Source: Gemmataceae bacterium
Lineage (GTDB): Bacteria > Planctomycetota > Planctomycetia > Gemmatales > Gemmataceae
Direction of reading: 5' to 3'
Assembly (NCBI GenBank): GCA_028288765.1
Contig: JAQGHQ010000591.1
Coordinates: forward strand, 20,721-84,720
Length of the DNA stretch: 64,000 bases
Shown: positions 1 to 7,687 of the stretch, one piece after another
Layout: the number at the start of each line of letters is the position of its first letter
How positions within the stretch are numbered: position 1 is the first letter of the stretch
The notes under the pieces: generated by a model
Database searches by the model: none
Told to the model about the DNA's origin: nothing
Seen by the model: only the letters and a program-made list of their open reading frames with translations
Translations under genes and position numbers: made by a program

Positions 1-32
1 ACCCGGCCGGGGCGAAGAAGACGACGAACTGA
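1..32 (+). CDS. Possible 3' end of an upstream gene (partial)
   Basis: One forward frame reads P-A-G-A-K-K-T-T-N and then a TGA stop. A lysine-rich tail like this is common at the end of proteins in this genome type, so it may be the end of a gene that starts before the window. There is too little sequence to name it. Confidence 0.25.
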   Translation, partial: PAGAKKTTN

Positions 33-165
33 GGCAGGCGGCGGGAGAAGCCCGACCGGCCGTTCGGTCGACCATCACCCGCGAGATGCCTTTCGGGCAC
101 GCACCGCGTGCCCTCCGCGCGGCGCACGCTTTGTCGACATCCACGAGGAATTGAAATCTCGAGGA

Positions 166-315
166 TTTCAGCCTGAAAGGCTGGGAGCGCATAGCCCCGG
201 GCACCGCCCTGGGCGGGGGAACGCGGTTGGGTCCGACGTCCGACCCGATCGTGTGGCGTTCCCCCGCCCAGGGCGGTGCCCGGGGCTTCGTGCTCCCACC
301 CCGTTGGGGTGAAAA
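166..315. repeat. Palindromic intergenic element, copy 1
   Basis: One end is TTTCAGCCTGAAAGGCTG and the other is CCCCGTTGGGGTGAAAA, both small palindromes. Between them, AGCCCCGGGCACCGCCCTGGG is answered by an inverted copy, so the whole element can fold into a long hairpin. The same architecture occurs three more times, at 6342-6485, 36342-36490 and 43621-43777, in either orientation. Here it lies downstream of the oxidoreductase gene. Confidence 0.85.
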
Positions 316-423
316 CCATACCCCACCGCGGATTTCGACAACGCACGCGGCGCACAGACGGCACGTGGAGCGTGAGACTCAGGGCCGGAAGGAACCGACC
401 GCCCTTGGGCCGCGCGGACGACT

Positions 424-1524
424 CTACTCTTCCACCGGCACCAGCCGACCGCCCTCCCGGGCGGACCGCAGGCAGGCGTCCAGCACCAGCTGGGTCTTCA
501 GGGCGATCTCGCCCCACTGCGGGTCGAGCTTCCCGGACGAGACGATCCCGGAAAACGTGCGGATCATGGTCGCCTCCTGCGCCCCCGCCGCCCCGTCGCT
601 GTACTCCCGGACCACGTGCCGGCGGGGGTGGCTTTCCATGTGGAACGAACACCCGTCCTTCCACATCACCGGCTGGTTCGCCTCGAACCCCACCTCGCAC
701 CCGTAGAAGGGCAGCACGAAGTCCGGGACGTGGACCGACCCGCGGGCCCCGCTCAGATGCGCCCACTGCTGGTTCTCCGTCCGGAACGAGCAGTAGAACG
801 ACGCACTCACCCCGCCCGGGAAGAACAGCTCGCCCGAGAACTCCGTCGGGACCGGGCGCGCCCCGGAGCCGTGCTCGTGCAGCGCCCGCCCGCTCACCCG
901 GTCGGGCAGCTGGTAATTCATCGCCCAGAGCGCGAACCGCAGGTTGTACCAGCCGAGGTCGCCCAGGCAGCCGAGCGGCTCGAGGTCGTTACTCACCCGG
1001 ATGTTCTCCCGCAGGAACTCCTCCGGGGCCGCGAAGCTGAACTGCGAGGTGATCCGGCGGAGCGTGCCGACCGCGTCCCCCGCCTCAAGGACCTGCCGCA
1101 GGAGCGGCAGCCGGGCGCTGTGCATGAACATCACCCCGTCCATGAACTGCACCCCGTTCGCCCGGCAGGCGTCGAGCATCGCCCGGACGTCGGCGGCGGT
1201 GGACCCGCACGGCTTCTCACACAACACGTGCTTGCCCGCCCCGGCGGCCTTCACCACCCACTCGCGGCGGATGCCCGTCGGGAGCGGGACGTAGACCGCG
1301 TCCACGTCGGGCCGGCGGAGCAGGTCGTCGTATCCGCACGGCGCCGGGACCGCGGGGAACGGCACGTCGGCCTGGCACTCGTCGATGAACGCCCGCGCCT
1401 TCGCCGGGTCCCGGCTGGCGACCGCGGTGAGGACGGCGTTCCCGGCGAGCCTGATCGCCTTCCAGTTCTTGCGGGCGATGTTCGCCGTGCCGAGGATGCC
1501 CCAGCGACAGGTGGGGGACGCCAT
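424..1524 (-). CDS. Gfo/Idh/MocA family NAD(P)-dependent oxidoreductase
   Basis: A 366-residue protein beginning MASPTCRWGILGTANIARKN, which is the Rossmann GxxGxA-type dinucleotide-binding start of the family. The typical EKP motif appears as HVLCEKPCGS near residue 105. The C-terminal half contains the alpha/beta substrate domain, including a D-L-G-W-Y-N stretch typical of sugar or dihydrodiol dehydrogenase members. Length matches the family (about 340-380 residues). These cytoplasmic enzymes oxidise or reduce sugars, inositols or related polyols; the substrate cannot be read from sequence. It stands alone on this strand, with a repeat element downstream. Confidence 0.9.
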   Translation of the reverse strand: MASPTCRWGILGTANIARKNWKAIRLAGNAVLTAVASRDPAKARAFIDECQADVPFPAVPAPCGYDDLLRRPDVDAVYVPLPTGIRREWVVKAAGAGKHVLCEKPCGSTAADVRAMLDACRANGVQFMDGVMFMHSARLPLLRQVLEAGDAVGTLRRITSQFSFAAPEEFLRENIRVSNDLEPLGCLGDLGWYNLRFALWAMNYQLPDRVSGRALHEHGSGARPVPTEFSGELFFPGGVSASFYCSFRTENQQWAHLSGARGSVHVPDFVLPFYGCEVGFEANQPVMWKDGCSFHMESHPRRHVVREYSDGAAGAQEATMIRTFSGIVSSGKLDPQWGEIALKTQLVLDACLRSAREGGRLVPVEE

Positions 1525-1928
1525 GACCGGAGCTCCGGGTGAGGGTGCGCGAGGCGCGTGCGGGAGTCGTACTAACGGGGTAGGGAACCGGCCGCCCGCG
1601 GCCAGCGTCGCGGCCCGGAGAATATGTCGGGTGCAGGGGGGCGAGAGGCGGCCCGGCCGGCTTCTCCCGTCAGAAGCCGGGAGAGACGATGACGGCCGAG
1701 CAAATTACGACCCACCGACTCGGGAACGAGCAGCTGGTTGCACCCTCACTGGCACGCCCAGCTGGCCGCGCGATAAACGGAAAACATTAGCCCGCAATGG
1801 GTTTCAGAGACCGCCGGCTCGGCACGGTCGTTGCTCCTCTTTCTTCACGACACGGAAGCAGCGGCGCTTAGCCGCGACCGGGTCGAGAGTATTCTTCGCC
1901 CTACTTGACCAAGTAAAAGGAGATCATC
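1525..1928. other. Intergenic region
   Basis: About 400 bases between two divergent genes with no convincing coding frame. It must hold the promoters of both. The last 80 bases before the LEA-like gene are relatively AT-rich and end in a strong ribosome binding site. Confidence 0.6.
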
Positions 1929-2156
1929 ATGGCTGACACCACCCGCGAGAAACTGAAGGACGCCGGCCAGACGATTGCCGAGAAGGCGAAGGAAGCCGGG
2001 CACTGGACCAAGGAGAAGGCCGAGGAGGTCGCCGACTGGGCGAAGGAGAAGATGCACCAAGCCGGGGACAAGGTCGACGAGGCTGCCCAGAAAGCCCGGC
2101 ACAAGACGGACGAGGCCGCCCAGAAGGACAAAGACACGAACTGCGGCTGCGGCTGA
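1929..2156 (+). CDS. LEA/YtxH-like small helical protein
   Basis: A 75-residue, lysine- and glutamate-rich protein with repeated segments of the type EKAKEAGHWTKEKAEEVADW, predicted to form one long amphipathic helix as in group 3 LEA, CsbD-like or YtxH-like stress proteins. It ends in NCGCG, a short cysteine-glycine tail that could bind metal. No signal peptide or membrane segment is seen. AAGGAG sits about 7 bases before the ATG, a strong ribosome binding site, and a very strong terminator follows. This suggests a short, highly expressed monocistronic transcript. A desiccation or osmotic stress role is inferred from family resemblance only. Confidence 0.8.
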   Translation: MADTTREKLKDAGQTIAEKAKEAGHWTKEKAEEVADWAKEKMHQAGDKVDEAAQKARHKTDEAAQKDKDTNCGCG

Positions 2157-2174
2157 CCGCCGGCCGACAGTCCG

Positions 2175-2216
2175 AAAACTCAGCGGGCCGGGATCATTCC
2201 CGGCCCGCTGAGTTTT
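2175..2216 (+). terminator. Strong Rho-independent terminator
   Basis: A perfect 19-bp inverted repeat (AAAACTCAGCGGGCCGGGA and its complement) with a TCAT loop and a 3' TTTT. It ends the LEA-like transcript and, since the left arm starts with AAAA, could also act on the opposite strand. Confidence 0.9.
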
Positions 2217-2406
2217 GCCCGCTGAGTTCCGGTTGAAGGATCACCCGACGAAGTCCGGACCGGACGAGAAACCCGTGTTCTCCGAAGAAACCGAGCTTCT
2301 TCACGAGGGGCGACAGCCGGTGCGTGGCGGTGCCGCGGCCACGCAGTGAGTGCGCTGCGAATCAGGGCCACGAGCAAGGATTGTTTTCGGACGAGCACGG
2401 CGAAGA

Positions 2407-2838
2407 TCAGCCTGACTCCGGCCGGACGGCCGGGACTCCGGTCCTGGACGCCGTCTCACGAAGTCGCCAGAGGTCGTCCACGATCCGGAGCAGATCGTGC
2501 GGGTCCACCGGCTTGACCAGATGGAGCAGGAACCCGGCCGCCTCGGTCAGATGGCGGGCCTCTTCGTTGCTCATCGCGGTCACGGCGACGAACAAGACGG
2601 GCCGGCCGCCGGTCTGCTCCCGCAGATGCGCGACCAGTTTGTCCCCGTTCATGTCCGGCATGTGGAGATCGATCAGGCAAACGTCCGGACGGAACTCTCG
2701 GGCGGCGGCCAGCGCCCCTGGGGCGTCGTAGCACGCCCGCGCGTCGAACCCGACGATCTGTAGGAGGGCGGCCTCCGAGTCAGCCACATCCTGATTGTCA
2801 TCAACACATAGGATGCGGAGCCGGGACGTGGTTTCCAC
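2407..2838 (-). CDS. Single-domain response regulator
   Basis: A 143-residue stand-alone receiver domain. Residues 8-15 carry the acidic pair in ILCVDDNQDVADS, the phosphoacceptor Asp is in CLIDLHMPDMNG near residue 57, and the conserved Thr and Lys are in VAVTAMS and LVKPVD. No output domain follows. The start is GTG, preceded by GGGAGG at good spacing. Such receivers act as phosphorelay intermediates or bind target proteins. It is divergent from a similar receiver at 3429 and lies near a histidine kinase gene (4052-5779), a possible partner, although on current evidence that is only proximity. Confidence 0.92.
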   Translation of the reverse strand: METTSRLRILCVDDNQDVADSEAALLQIVGFDARACYDAPGALAAAREFRPDVCLIDLHMPDMNGDKLVAHLREQTGGRPVLFVAVTAMSNEEARHLTEAAGFLLHLVKPVDPHDLLRIVDDLWRLRETASRTGVPAVRPESG

Positions 2839-3428
2839 CTCGGACCTCCCCTGGCTTCGCCGGGTGAATGAAGTTCAGGCAAAGGCCGTGCCGGCTGTCC
2901 CCAAGATCACGTCGGAGGTGCCCCGGACAAGACCAAATGGGTACTGTCTCGTATGCGAATCAGCAAAAATTGTCGGGAATCATAAACGTCATCCGGGAGA
3001 GCAATCGATTGCCGAGACCGGGCGGGAATGGAGTTGAGCGTTGTGTTGCCGGATCAGGAAATAAGTGTTCAGTCCAGCTAAATTCTTCACCGTCAGACCG
3101 TGCACCAGGGCCGCCGGCGGGCCGGCCCGTCCCAGCGCCCGGGCAGTTCGGGAAGTCAGCCCCGGCTGCTTTCATCCCCCGGCCGGAGGGCGGAACCCGT
3201 AACCCGCCGGTAGTCGGAGCCCGGGACCGGGCCTTCTTTTGCGCGCGTTTTGGTAGCCCCCGGCCCGGAACTCGATTCGGATTTCGCGCGTCCGGCGGGG
3301 CGGCTCCCGTGCGAACCCGGCGTGCCGGCACGAGGGTTGCGGGCACCCCCGCACATGGCGCCCCGGCCACGACGGCCACGGGCGGACCCGGTCGGTATCA
3401 TTTGCTCACTCTGGACGACCAACCGATC
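2839..3428. other. Intergenic region between divergent receivers
   Basis: About 590 bases without a credible gene. The part from roughly 2930 to 3080 is less GC-rich than its surroundings and probably carries the divergent promoters. No clear hairpin or repeat was recognised. Confidence 0.5.
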
Positions 3429-3872
3429 ATGACCACTCCCACGACGGGCACGGACGCGATCCCGCCCCCCGCCCCGACCGGGCTGCAGGTCTTGTGCGTG
3501 GACGACAACCACGACGCCGCGGACTCGCTCGGCGTCTTGCTGGGGTTCGCCGGGCACGGGGTGGCGGTGGCCCACGACGCCAGGTCCGCCCTGGAGGTGA
3601 TGGCCCACGGGTTCCGGCCGGAGGTGTGCATCCTCGACATCACGATGCCGGGAATGGACGGGTGCGAGCTGGCCCGCCGGGTCCGGGACGCGACGGGCGA
3701 CCGGCCACCCCTCCTGATCGCCCTGACCGCCCTCGGGGATTACAACTCACTCGGGCGGATGGCGGACGCCGGGTTCGACCTGCACTTCGAGAAGCCGGTC
3801 GTGCCGCAAGAGTTGTTCGAGGCGCTGGGGGAGTTCGCCCGCCGGAGCCGGCCGGACGGGTCGGCCGGGTGA
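3429..3872 (+). CDS. Single-domain response regulator
   Basis: A 147-residue protein starting MTTPTTGTDAIPPPAPTG, then a full receiver domain: VLCVDDNHDAADS gives the acidic pocket, CILDITMPGMDG the phosphoacceptor Asp, IALTALG the Thr, and HFEKPV the Lys. A longer open frame extends upstream but its extra N-terminus is low-complexity and unlike any receiver, so this ATG is preferred. It resembles the receiver at 2407-2838 and the truncated one at 49471, so this genome carries several paralogues. No output domain is present. Confidence 0.9.
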   Translation: MTTPTTGTDAIPPPAPTGLQVLCVDDNHDAADSLGVLLGFAGHGVAVAHDARSALEVMAHGFRPEVCILDITMPGMDGCELARRVRDATGDRPPLLIALTALGDYNSLGRMADAGFDLHFEKPVVPQELFEALGEFARRSRPDGSAG

Positions 3873-4051
3873 ACCGGGCGGCCGGAGGCGGAGGGGTCGT
3901 GGGCGGCAAGGTGATCGGCAGGAAAGAACGCCCCGGAGGATCGCCGGGGGGCAGGTTTGGGGTGGCGCCGGCGAGCTGACCGTGCCCCCCGGGACGCAAC
4001 TCCCGGCCAGATTCGGGGATTCTTCGGCGCCCCGATCGCCGCGCGCCGGCC

Positions 4052-5779
4052 TCACTCCGGCGGCGGGTCGTACGCCGGGTGGAGGGTGGTGCCGCCGGCC
4101 GAGTCGGCCGCGAACGCCGACTTCATCGGCAGCCGGAGGGTGAACTTGGTCCCCTTCTCCGGGACGCTCTGAACCAAGATGTCCCCGCCGTGCTCGCGGA
4201 GGATCTTCCGGCTCACCGGCAGCCCGAGGCCCGTCCCCCGGCTCCCCTTGGTGCTCACGAACGGCTTGAAGATGTCGTCCATCTTGCCCGCCGCCACCCC
4301 CGGGCCGTTGTCCAGGACGATCACCTTCGCCCAGTTCCCGTCCGGCTCGAGCAGTGCCTGCACCGCCACTTTCGCCCCCGGCCGGTCCTCCACCGCGTCC
4401 AGCGCGTTGATCACGATATTCAGCACCGCCCGGTGGATGCCGTCCGGGTCGCACGGGACCGCCCCGACGTTCGCCCCCTCCCGCCAGTCGAGCACGACCC
4501 CCCGGTCCTTCGCCCGCCCCCGGACCATGTCCAGCACGTCCAGGCACAACTTGTTCAGGTCGGTCGGCTCGATCGCCGGCTCCCGCTCCTTCGAGTAGCT
4601 GAGCATGTCGAGGATCAGCTGGTCGATCCGCCCCTGGTTCTTCTCGACCAGCTTCCACCCCTTGCCGAGCAGGTCCTTGTCGTCGTCGGTGATCGCCGTC
4701 CGGACCATGTCGGCCCCGAACCGCACCCCCTGCATGATGTTCTTGATGTGGTGCGACAGGGCGGCAATCGTCTGCCCGATCGCGGCCAGCCGCTCGGCGT
4801 GGACCAGCGCCTGGTGGTACCGGGACTCCTCCACCGCGATGGCCGCCTGGTGGGCGATCGCGCTCGCCAGGTGGAGGTGGTCCTCGGTGAACTTGCCCGC
4901 CTCCCGGCCGCCCGAGACGAACTGCTTGAGCGTCGAGTGGGTGTCGAGGAACAGCACCCCGAGGACCTCCCGGCGGCCCTTCATCGGGACGCAGATCGCC
5001 TCGCGGATGTTATGCCGGTGGATGCTCGCCCCGCCCCGGAACCGGGCGTCCGACTGGGCGTCGGTCACCAGCACCCCCTGGGACTCCTTGAGCACGTGGT
5101 CGACGATCGTCCGGCTGACCGGGAGCTCCTCCAGCCGGTTCAGCCCGTCCCGGTACCGGACGGCCTTCGGGGCCAGGTGCCCGGCCTCGTCCCGGATCAT
5201 GAAGCACCCGTGGTCGCCGTCCACCGACTTCAGCACCAGCTCCATCACCTTGGCGAGCAGCTCGTCGACGTCGAGGATGTGGCTGACCGCCTCGGCGGTC
5301 TCGTACAGGGCGGCGAGGCCGGCCAGCCGGCCCTTGAGCCAGTCGGACCCGGCCGCGTTCGGCTGCGACAAGATCTGGCTGCCGGTGTCCACCCCGACCC
5401 GGCGGACGATGGCCGCCATCACGTCCGGCTCGGCCCCGCGGGCGAGCAGCCGGACCCGCTCGGTCAACTCGTTGGCGGGGGTGTCGGCCCGGGCGGCGGT
5501 GTACAGGAGGATCGACTGGCCGACGGCGATCTGATCGCCGCTGCGGAGCGGGGCGGACGAGACCGGCTGGCCGTTCAGGAGGGTCCCGTTCCCGCTCCCG
5601 AGGTCGAACACCTGGTACCCGCCGGCCGGCAGCGACCGCAGTTCCAGGTGTCTACGGGAGATCTGGGTGTCGTGCAGGGCGACGGCGTTCGACGAGTGCC
5701 GGCCGACCGTGACAGCCTGGCCGGACAGGTCGAACTGCTTCCCCTCGTCGACGCCGCGGAGGACGATCAATCGAGGCAC
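4052..5779 (-). CDS. FHA-GAF sensor histidine kinase
   Basis: A 575-residue cytoplasmic kinase. Residues 1-95 are an FHA phosphothreonine-binding domain (GRHSSNAV, ISRRHLELR, GSGNGTLLNG). A GAF domain follows at about 170-320. The phosphoacceptor helix reads ALSHHIKNIMQGV, with His-His in place of the usual His-Glu. The ATPase domain shows an N box (NIVINALDAVED), G1 (DNGPGV), F (FKPFVSTKG) and G2 (GTGLGLPVSRK). The start is taken as GTG directly before PRLIVLRG, since the upstream extension is not domain-like. The FHA domain suggests that Ser/Thr phosphorylation feeds into two-component signalling. Receivers at 2407 and 3429 are close candidate partners. Confidence 0.93.
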   Translation of the reverse strand: MPRLIVLRGVDEGKQFDLSGQAVTVGRHSSNAVALHDTQISRRHLELRSLPAGGYQVFDLGSGNGTLLNGQPVSSAPLRSGDQIAVGQSILLYTAARADTPANELTERVRLLARGAEPDVMAAIVRRVGVDTGSQILSQPNAAGSDWLKGRLAGLAALYETAEAVSHILDVDELLAKVMELVLKSVDGDHGCFMIRDEAGHLAPKAVRYRDGLNRLEELPVSRTIVDHVLKESQGVLVTDAQSDARFRGGASIHRHNIREAICVPMKGRREVLGVLFLDTHSTLKQFVSGGREAGKFTEDHLHLASAIAHQAAIAVEESRYHQALVHAERLAAIGQTIAALSHHIKNIMQGVRFGADMVRTAITDDDKDLLGKGWKLVEKNQGRIDQLILDMLSYSKEREPAIEPTDLNKLCLDVLDMVRGRAKDRGVVLDWREGANVGAVPCDPDGIHRAVLNIVINALDAVEDRPGAKVAVQALLEPDGNWAKVIVLDNGPGVAAGKMDDIFKPFVSTKGSRGTGLGLPVSRKILREHGGDILVQSVPEKGTKFTLRLPMKSAFAADSAGGTTLHPAYDPPPE

Positions 5780-5945
5780 TTGGCAGCTTCTCGCGGACCA
5801 GGGCGACTGACATACCGTACCCCGACTCGGGGCCCAGGGCAACCAGATACCCGCTTCCCCACGCCGGGGCTTCGGCTTGCCCCGCGGCGAATCGCGGCGT
5901 ATCCTTTTTTGGCTACCCATCATTTTATCCGACCCCGAGGCCCGC

Positions 5946-6299
5946 ATGGACGGCGAAGCGTTCTTCGACGATCTGTACAGCCAGTACCTCGTGCATTTTC
6001 CCTGCTTCGCGGTCGTCCTGGCGGACGGCCAGGGGTTTGCCACCGAACCGGCCGGCGACGGGACGGAGTCTCTGATCCTGCTGACGGACGCGGACCTGGC
6101 CGAGCGGTATCTCGCCGGGTCGAGGAGCCGGGAGTTCACGGCGACCCTGGGCAGCCCCGACCTGCTGACGAAACTCCTGCACCGGCTCCCGCCATCAATC
6201 ACCCACGTCACCTTCGACCCGGACCCCCGGTTCCACCGGCGCTACCCGATCGACGTGATCCGCGACAGCCTCACGCGGCCCATGAAGAAGGCGGGGTAG
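5946..6299 (+). CDS. Uncharacterised 117-residue protein
   Basis: A soluble protein beginning MDGEAFFDDLYSQYLVHF, divergent from the FHA kinase gene. It has a possible alpha/beta fold with a central ILLTDADLAERYL segment and a basic C-terminus. There is no signal peptide or membrane segment. No family is recognised with confidence. It ends a few bases before a composite repeat element that probably terminates it and the opposing operon. Confidence 0.7.
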   Translation: MDGEAFFDDLYSQYLVHFPCFAVVLADGQGFATEPAGDGTESLILLTDADLAERYLAGSRSREFTATLGSPDLLTKLLHRLPPSITHVTFDPDPRFHRRYPIDVIRDSLTRPMKKAG

Positions 6300-6301
6300 T
6301 C

Positions 6302-6545
6302 GGGCAGTGGGCGGTGAGCAGTGGGCGATATTTCGCCGGTCTTCACCCCAACGGGGTGAGAGCGTTTAGCCCAGGGCATCGCCCTGGGCGGGGAACGCGG
6401 CTGCGACACAACCCAACCTGATCGAGGCCCTTCCTCACCCAGGGCGATGCCCTGGGCTAAACGCTGTCAGCCTTTCAGGCTGAAATCCCCGACTGCCCGC
6501 TGCCCACTGCCCACTGCCCACTGCCCACTGCCCACTCTTCACTGC
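6302..6545. repeat. Composite repeat: heptamer arms around palindromic element copy 2
   Basis: The core (6342-6485) is the same palindromic element as at 166, in the opposite orientation, starting TTCACCCCAACGGGGTGAG and ending in CAGCCTTTCAGGCTGAAA. It is flanked by heptamer repeats: about six CTGCCCA units on the right and the inverted GCAGTGGGC forms on the left (6302-6328). The result is a nested hairpin between two convergent transcription units. The stop codon of the next minus-strand gene lies inside the right arm. Confidence 0.85.
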
Positions 6546-7687
6546 CCCCCGCTCACCCACCCCCGAACGTACTCATCCGCAAGCCGCCGGCTGAACCGGG
6601 CGGCGCCACCCGGCAGGAGGTGGTGGCTGTCGGCGAACTCCGCTTCCCCGAACCCGCCCGCGGCGTCGAACACCGGCACCTCGTACTCGCGCCGGAGCGC
6701 ACCGAGATACGCCGCCAGCGTCTCCCGGGCCCCGGGCGGGTACCAGCTGCCGAACGCCGGCCCCTCGGGGGTCAGATAGAACGCGACCGGGATGCCCCCG
6801 GCCTTGCACCGGACGAGGATGTCGCGGAGAGCGCGGTCGGAGGTCGCGCCGATCCGGTACCCGGCGAGCTGGCGGACGTACGACTCGCCGGCCCGGGCGA
6901 CGTTCTTCTCCCGCTCGGCGGCGGGCACTGCGTCGTGCGGGTACGCGAGCCAGCCGCGGGGGTCGAGCCGATCCCACTGGAAGTCGATCCGGTTCGCCGT
7001 CGGCAGCCAGCCCGGCCGCCAGTGGTTCATCAGCGTGAGCCGGAGCGAGTACCACGGCGCGAGCCGGTTCCCGGCCCAGGTCCGCTGGACCGCGGCAGGG
7101 TGCGCGGCGTAGGGGGCGAGCCGTCGCACGTCCCCGGCCCCGAGCCGGGGCCCCCACAGCTTCATCATGTCTTCGGCCGGGCCGTCCCCCACCAAAGCCG
7201 CCGGGAACAGCTCGACCAGCAAGAACGCGGGCTTCACCCCGGCGTCGAGGAGGCGGAAGGTGGTCAGGAGGATCTGGAGCGGCCCGGCCCCGGTCTGGCC
7301 GAAGTTGTACACCAAGGGCGACCCGGGCTCGTCCGGGAACCCCATCGCCGCCGGGCTCAGCCCCATCAGCGTGCGGGAGCTGCCGACGGCAACGACGAGC
7401 GGGCGGTCGGGGTGCGCGTCCCGCAGCCGCCGGATCTGGTGCAGCCGGTGCCCGTACTCCGGGTCGCGCCACTCCGGCTTCATCGTCTCGACGGCCAGCC
7501 CCATCCCGAGCTGGGCGGCGACGACCAGGGCGAGCCCCGTGAACACCGCGGTCCGGGCCTGACGCCTGGAGGTCAGTGAAAAGTGAAAAGTGAAAAGTGA
7601 AAAGTGAAAAGACGGAGGAACGGGTTGGCCCGGGGCCACTCGTTTCGGGCGGAGCAATCTTGCCAACATGCTTCGGTTACTTTTCAC
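6539..7687 (-). CDS. SGNH-like membrane-anchored protein, paralogue A
   Basis: Last gene of the MBOAT operon, 382 residues. A transmembrane anchor lies at about residues 44-64, followed by the family signature WRDPEYGHRL. The nucleophile-like block is VVAVGSSRTLMG; other shared blocks are YNFGQTGAGP, LTPEGPAFGSWYPP, and the C-terminal DSHHLLPGG, where Asp and His would complete an SGNH-type catalytic centre. The first codons (GTG) and residues about 27-38 are encoded by GTGAAAA repeats, giving a phenylalanine-rich insert; an ATG 18 bases later (7669) is an alternative start. GTG overlaps the previous stop as GTGA. Probable role: O-acyl transfer to an extracellular polymer. Confidence 0.8.
   Translation of the reverse strand: MKSNRSMLARLLRPKRVAPGQPVPPSFHFSLFTFHFSLTSRRQARTAVFTGLALVVAAQLGMGLAVETMKPEWRDPEYGHRLHQIRRLRDAHPDRPLVVAVGSSRTLMGLSPAAMGFPDEPGSPLVYNFGQTGAGPLQILLTTFRLLDAGVKPAFLLVELFPAALVGDGPAEDMMKLWGPRLGAGDVRRLAPYAAHPAAVQRTWAGNRLAPWYSLRLTLMNHWRPGWLPTANRIDFQWDRLDPRGWLAYPHDAVPAAEREKNVARAGESYVRQLAGYRIGATSDRALRDILVRCKAGGIPVAFYLTPEGPAFGSWYPPGARETLAAYLGALRREYEVPVFDAAGGFGEAEFADSHHLLPGGAARFSRRLADEYVRGWVSGGQ
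7573..7612. repeat. GTGAAAA heptamer array inside a gene
   Basis: Five tandem GTGAAAA units, read on the plus strand, lie inside the minus-strand SGNH-like gene A and are translated in frame. A further partial array at about 7681-7702 covers the A/B gene junction. The same unit forms the arms of the hairpin at 28771-28872. Confidence 0.9.

Noticed and set aside
3429..3872. A longer response regulator beginning upstream near 2868
   Set aside because: The added 187 residues are low-complexity and not like any output domain; the ATG at 3429 starts right before the receiver.
6486..6545. CRISPR or VNTR made of CTGCCCA units
   Set aside because: Repeat unit is only 7 nt with no spacers; treated as a short tandem repeat.
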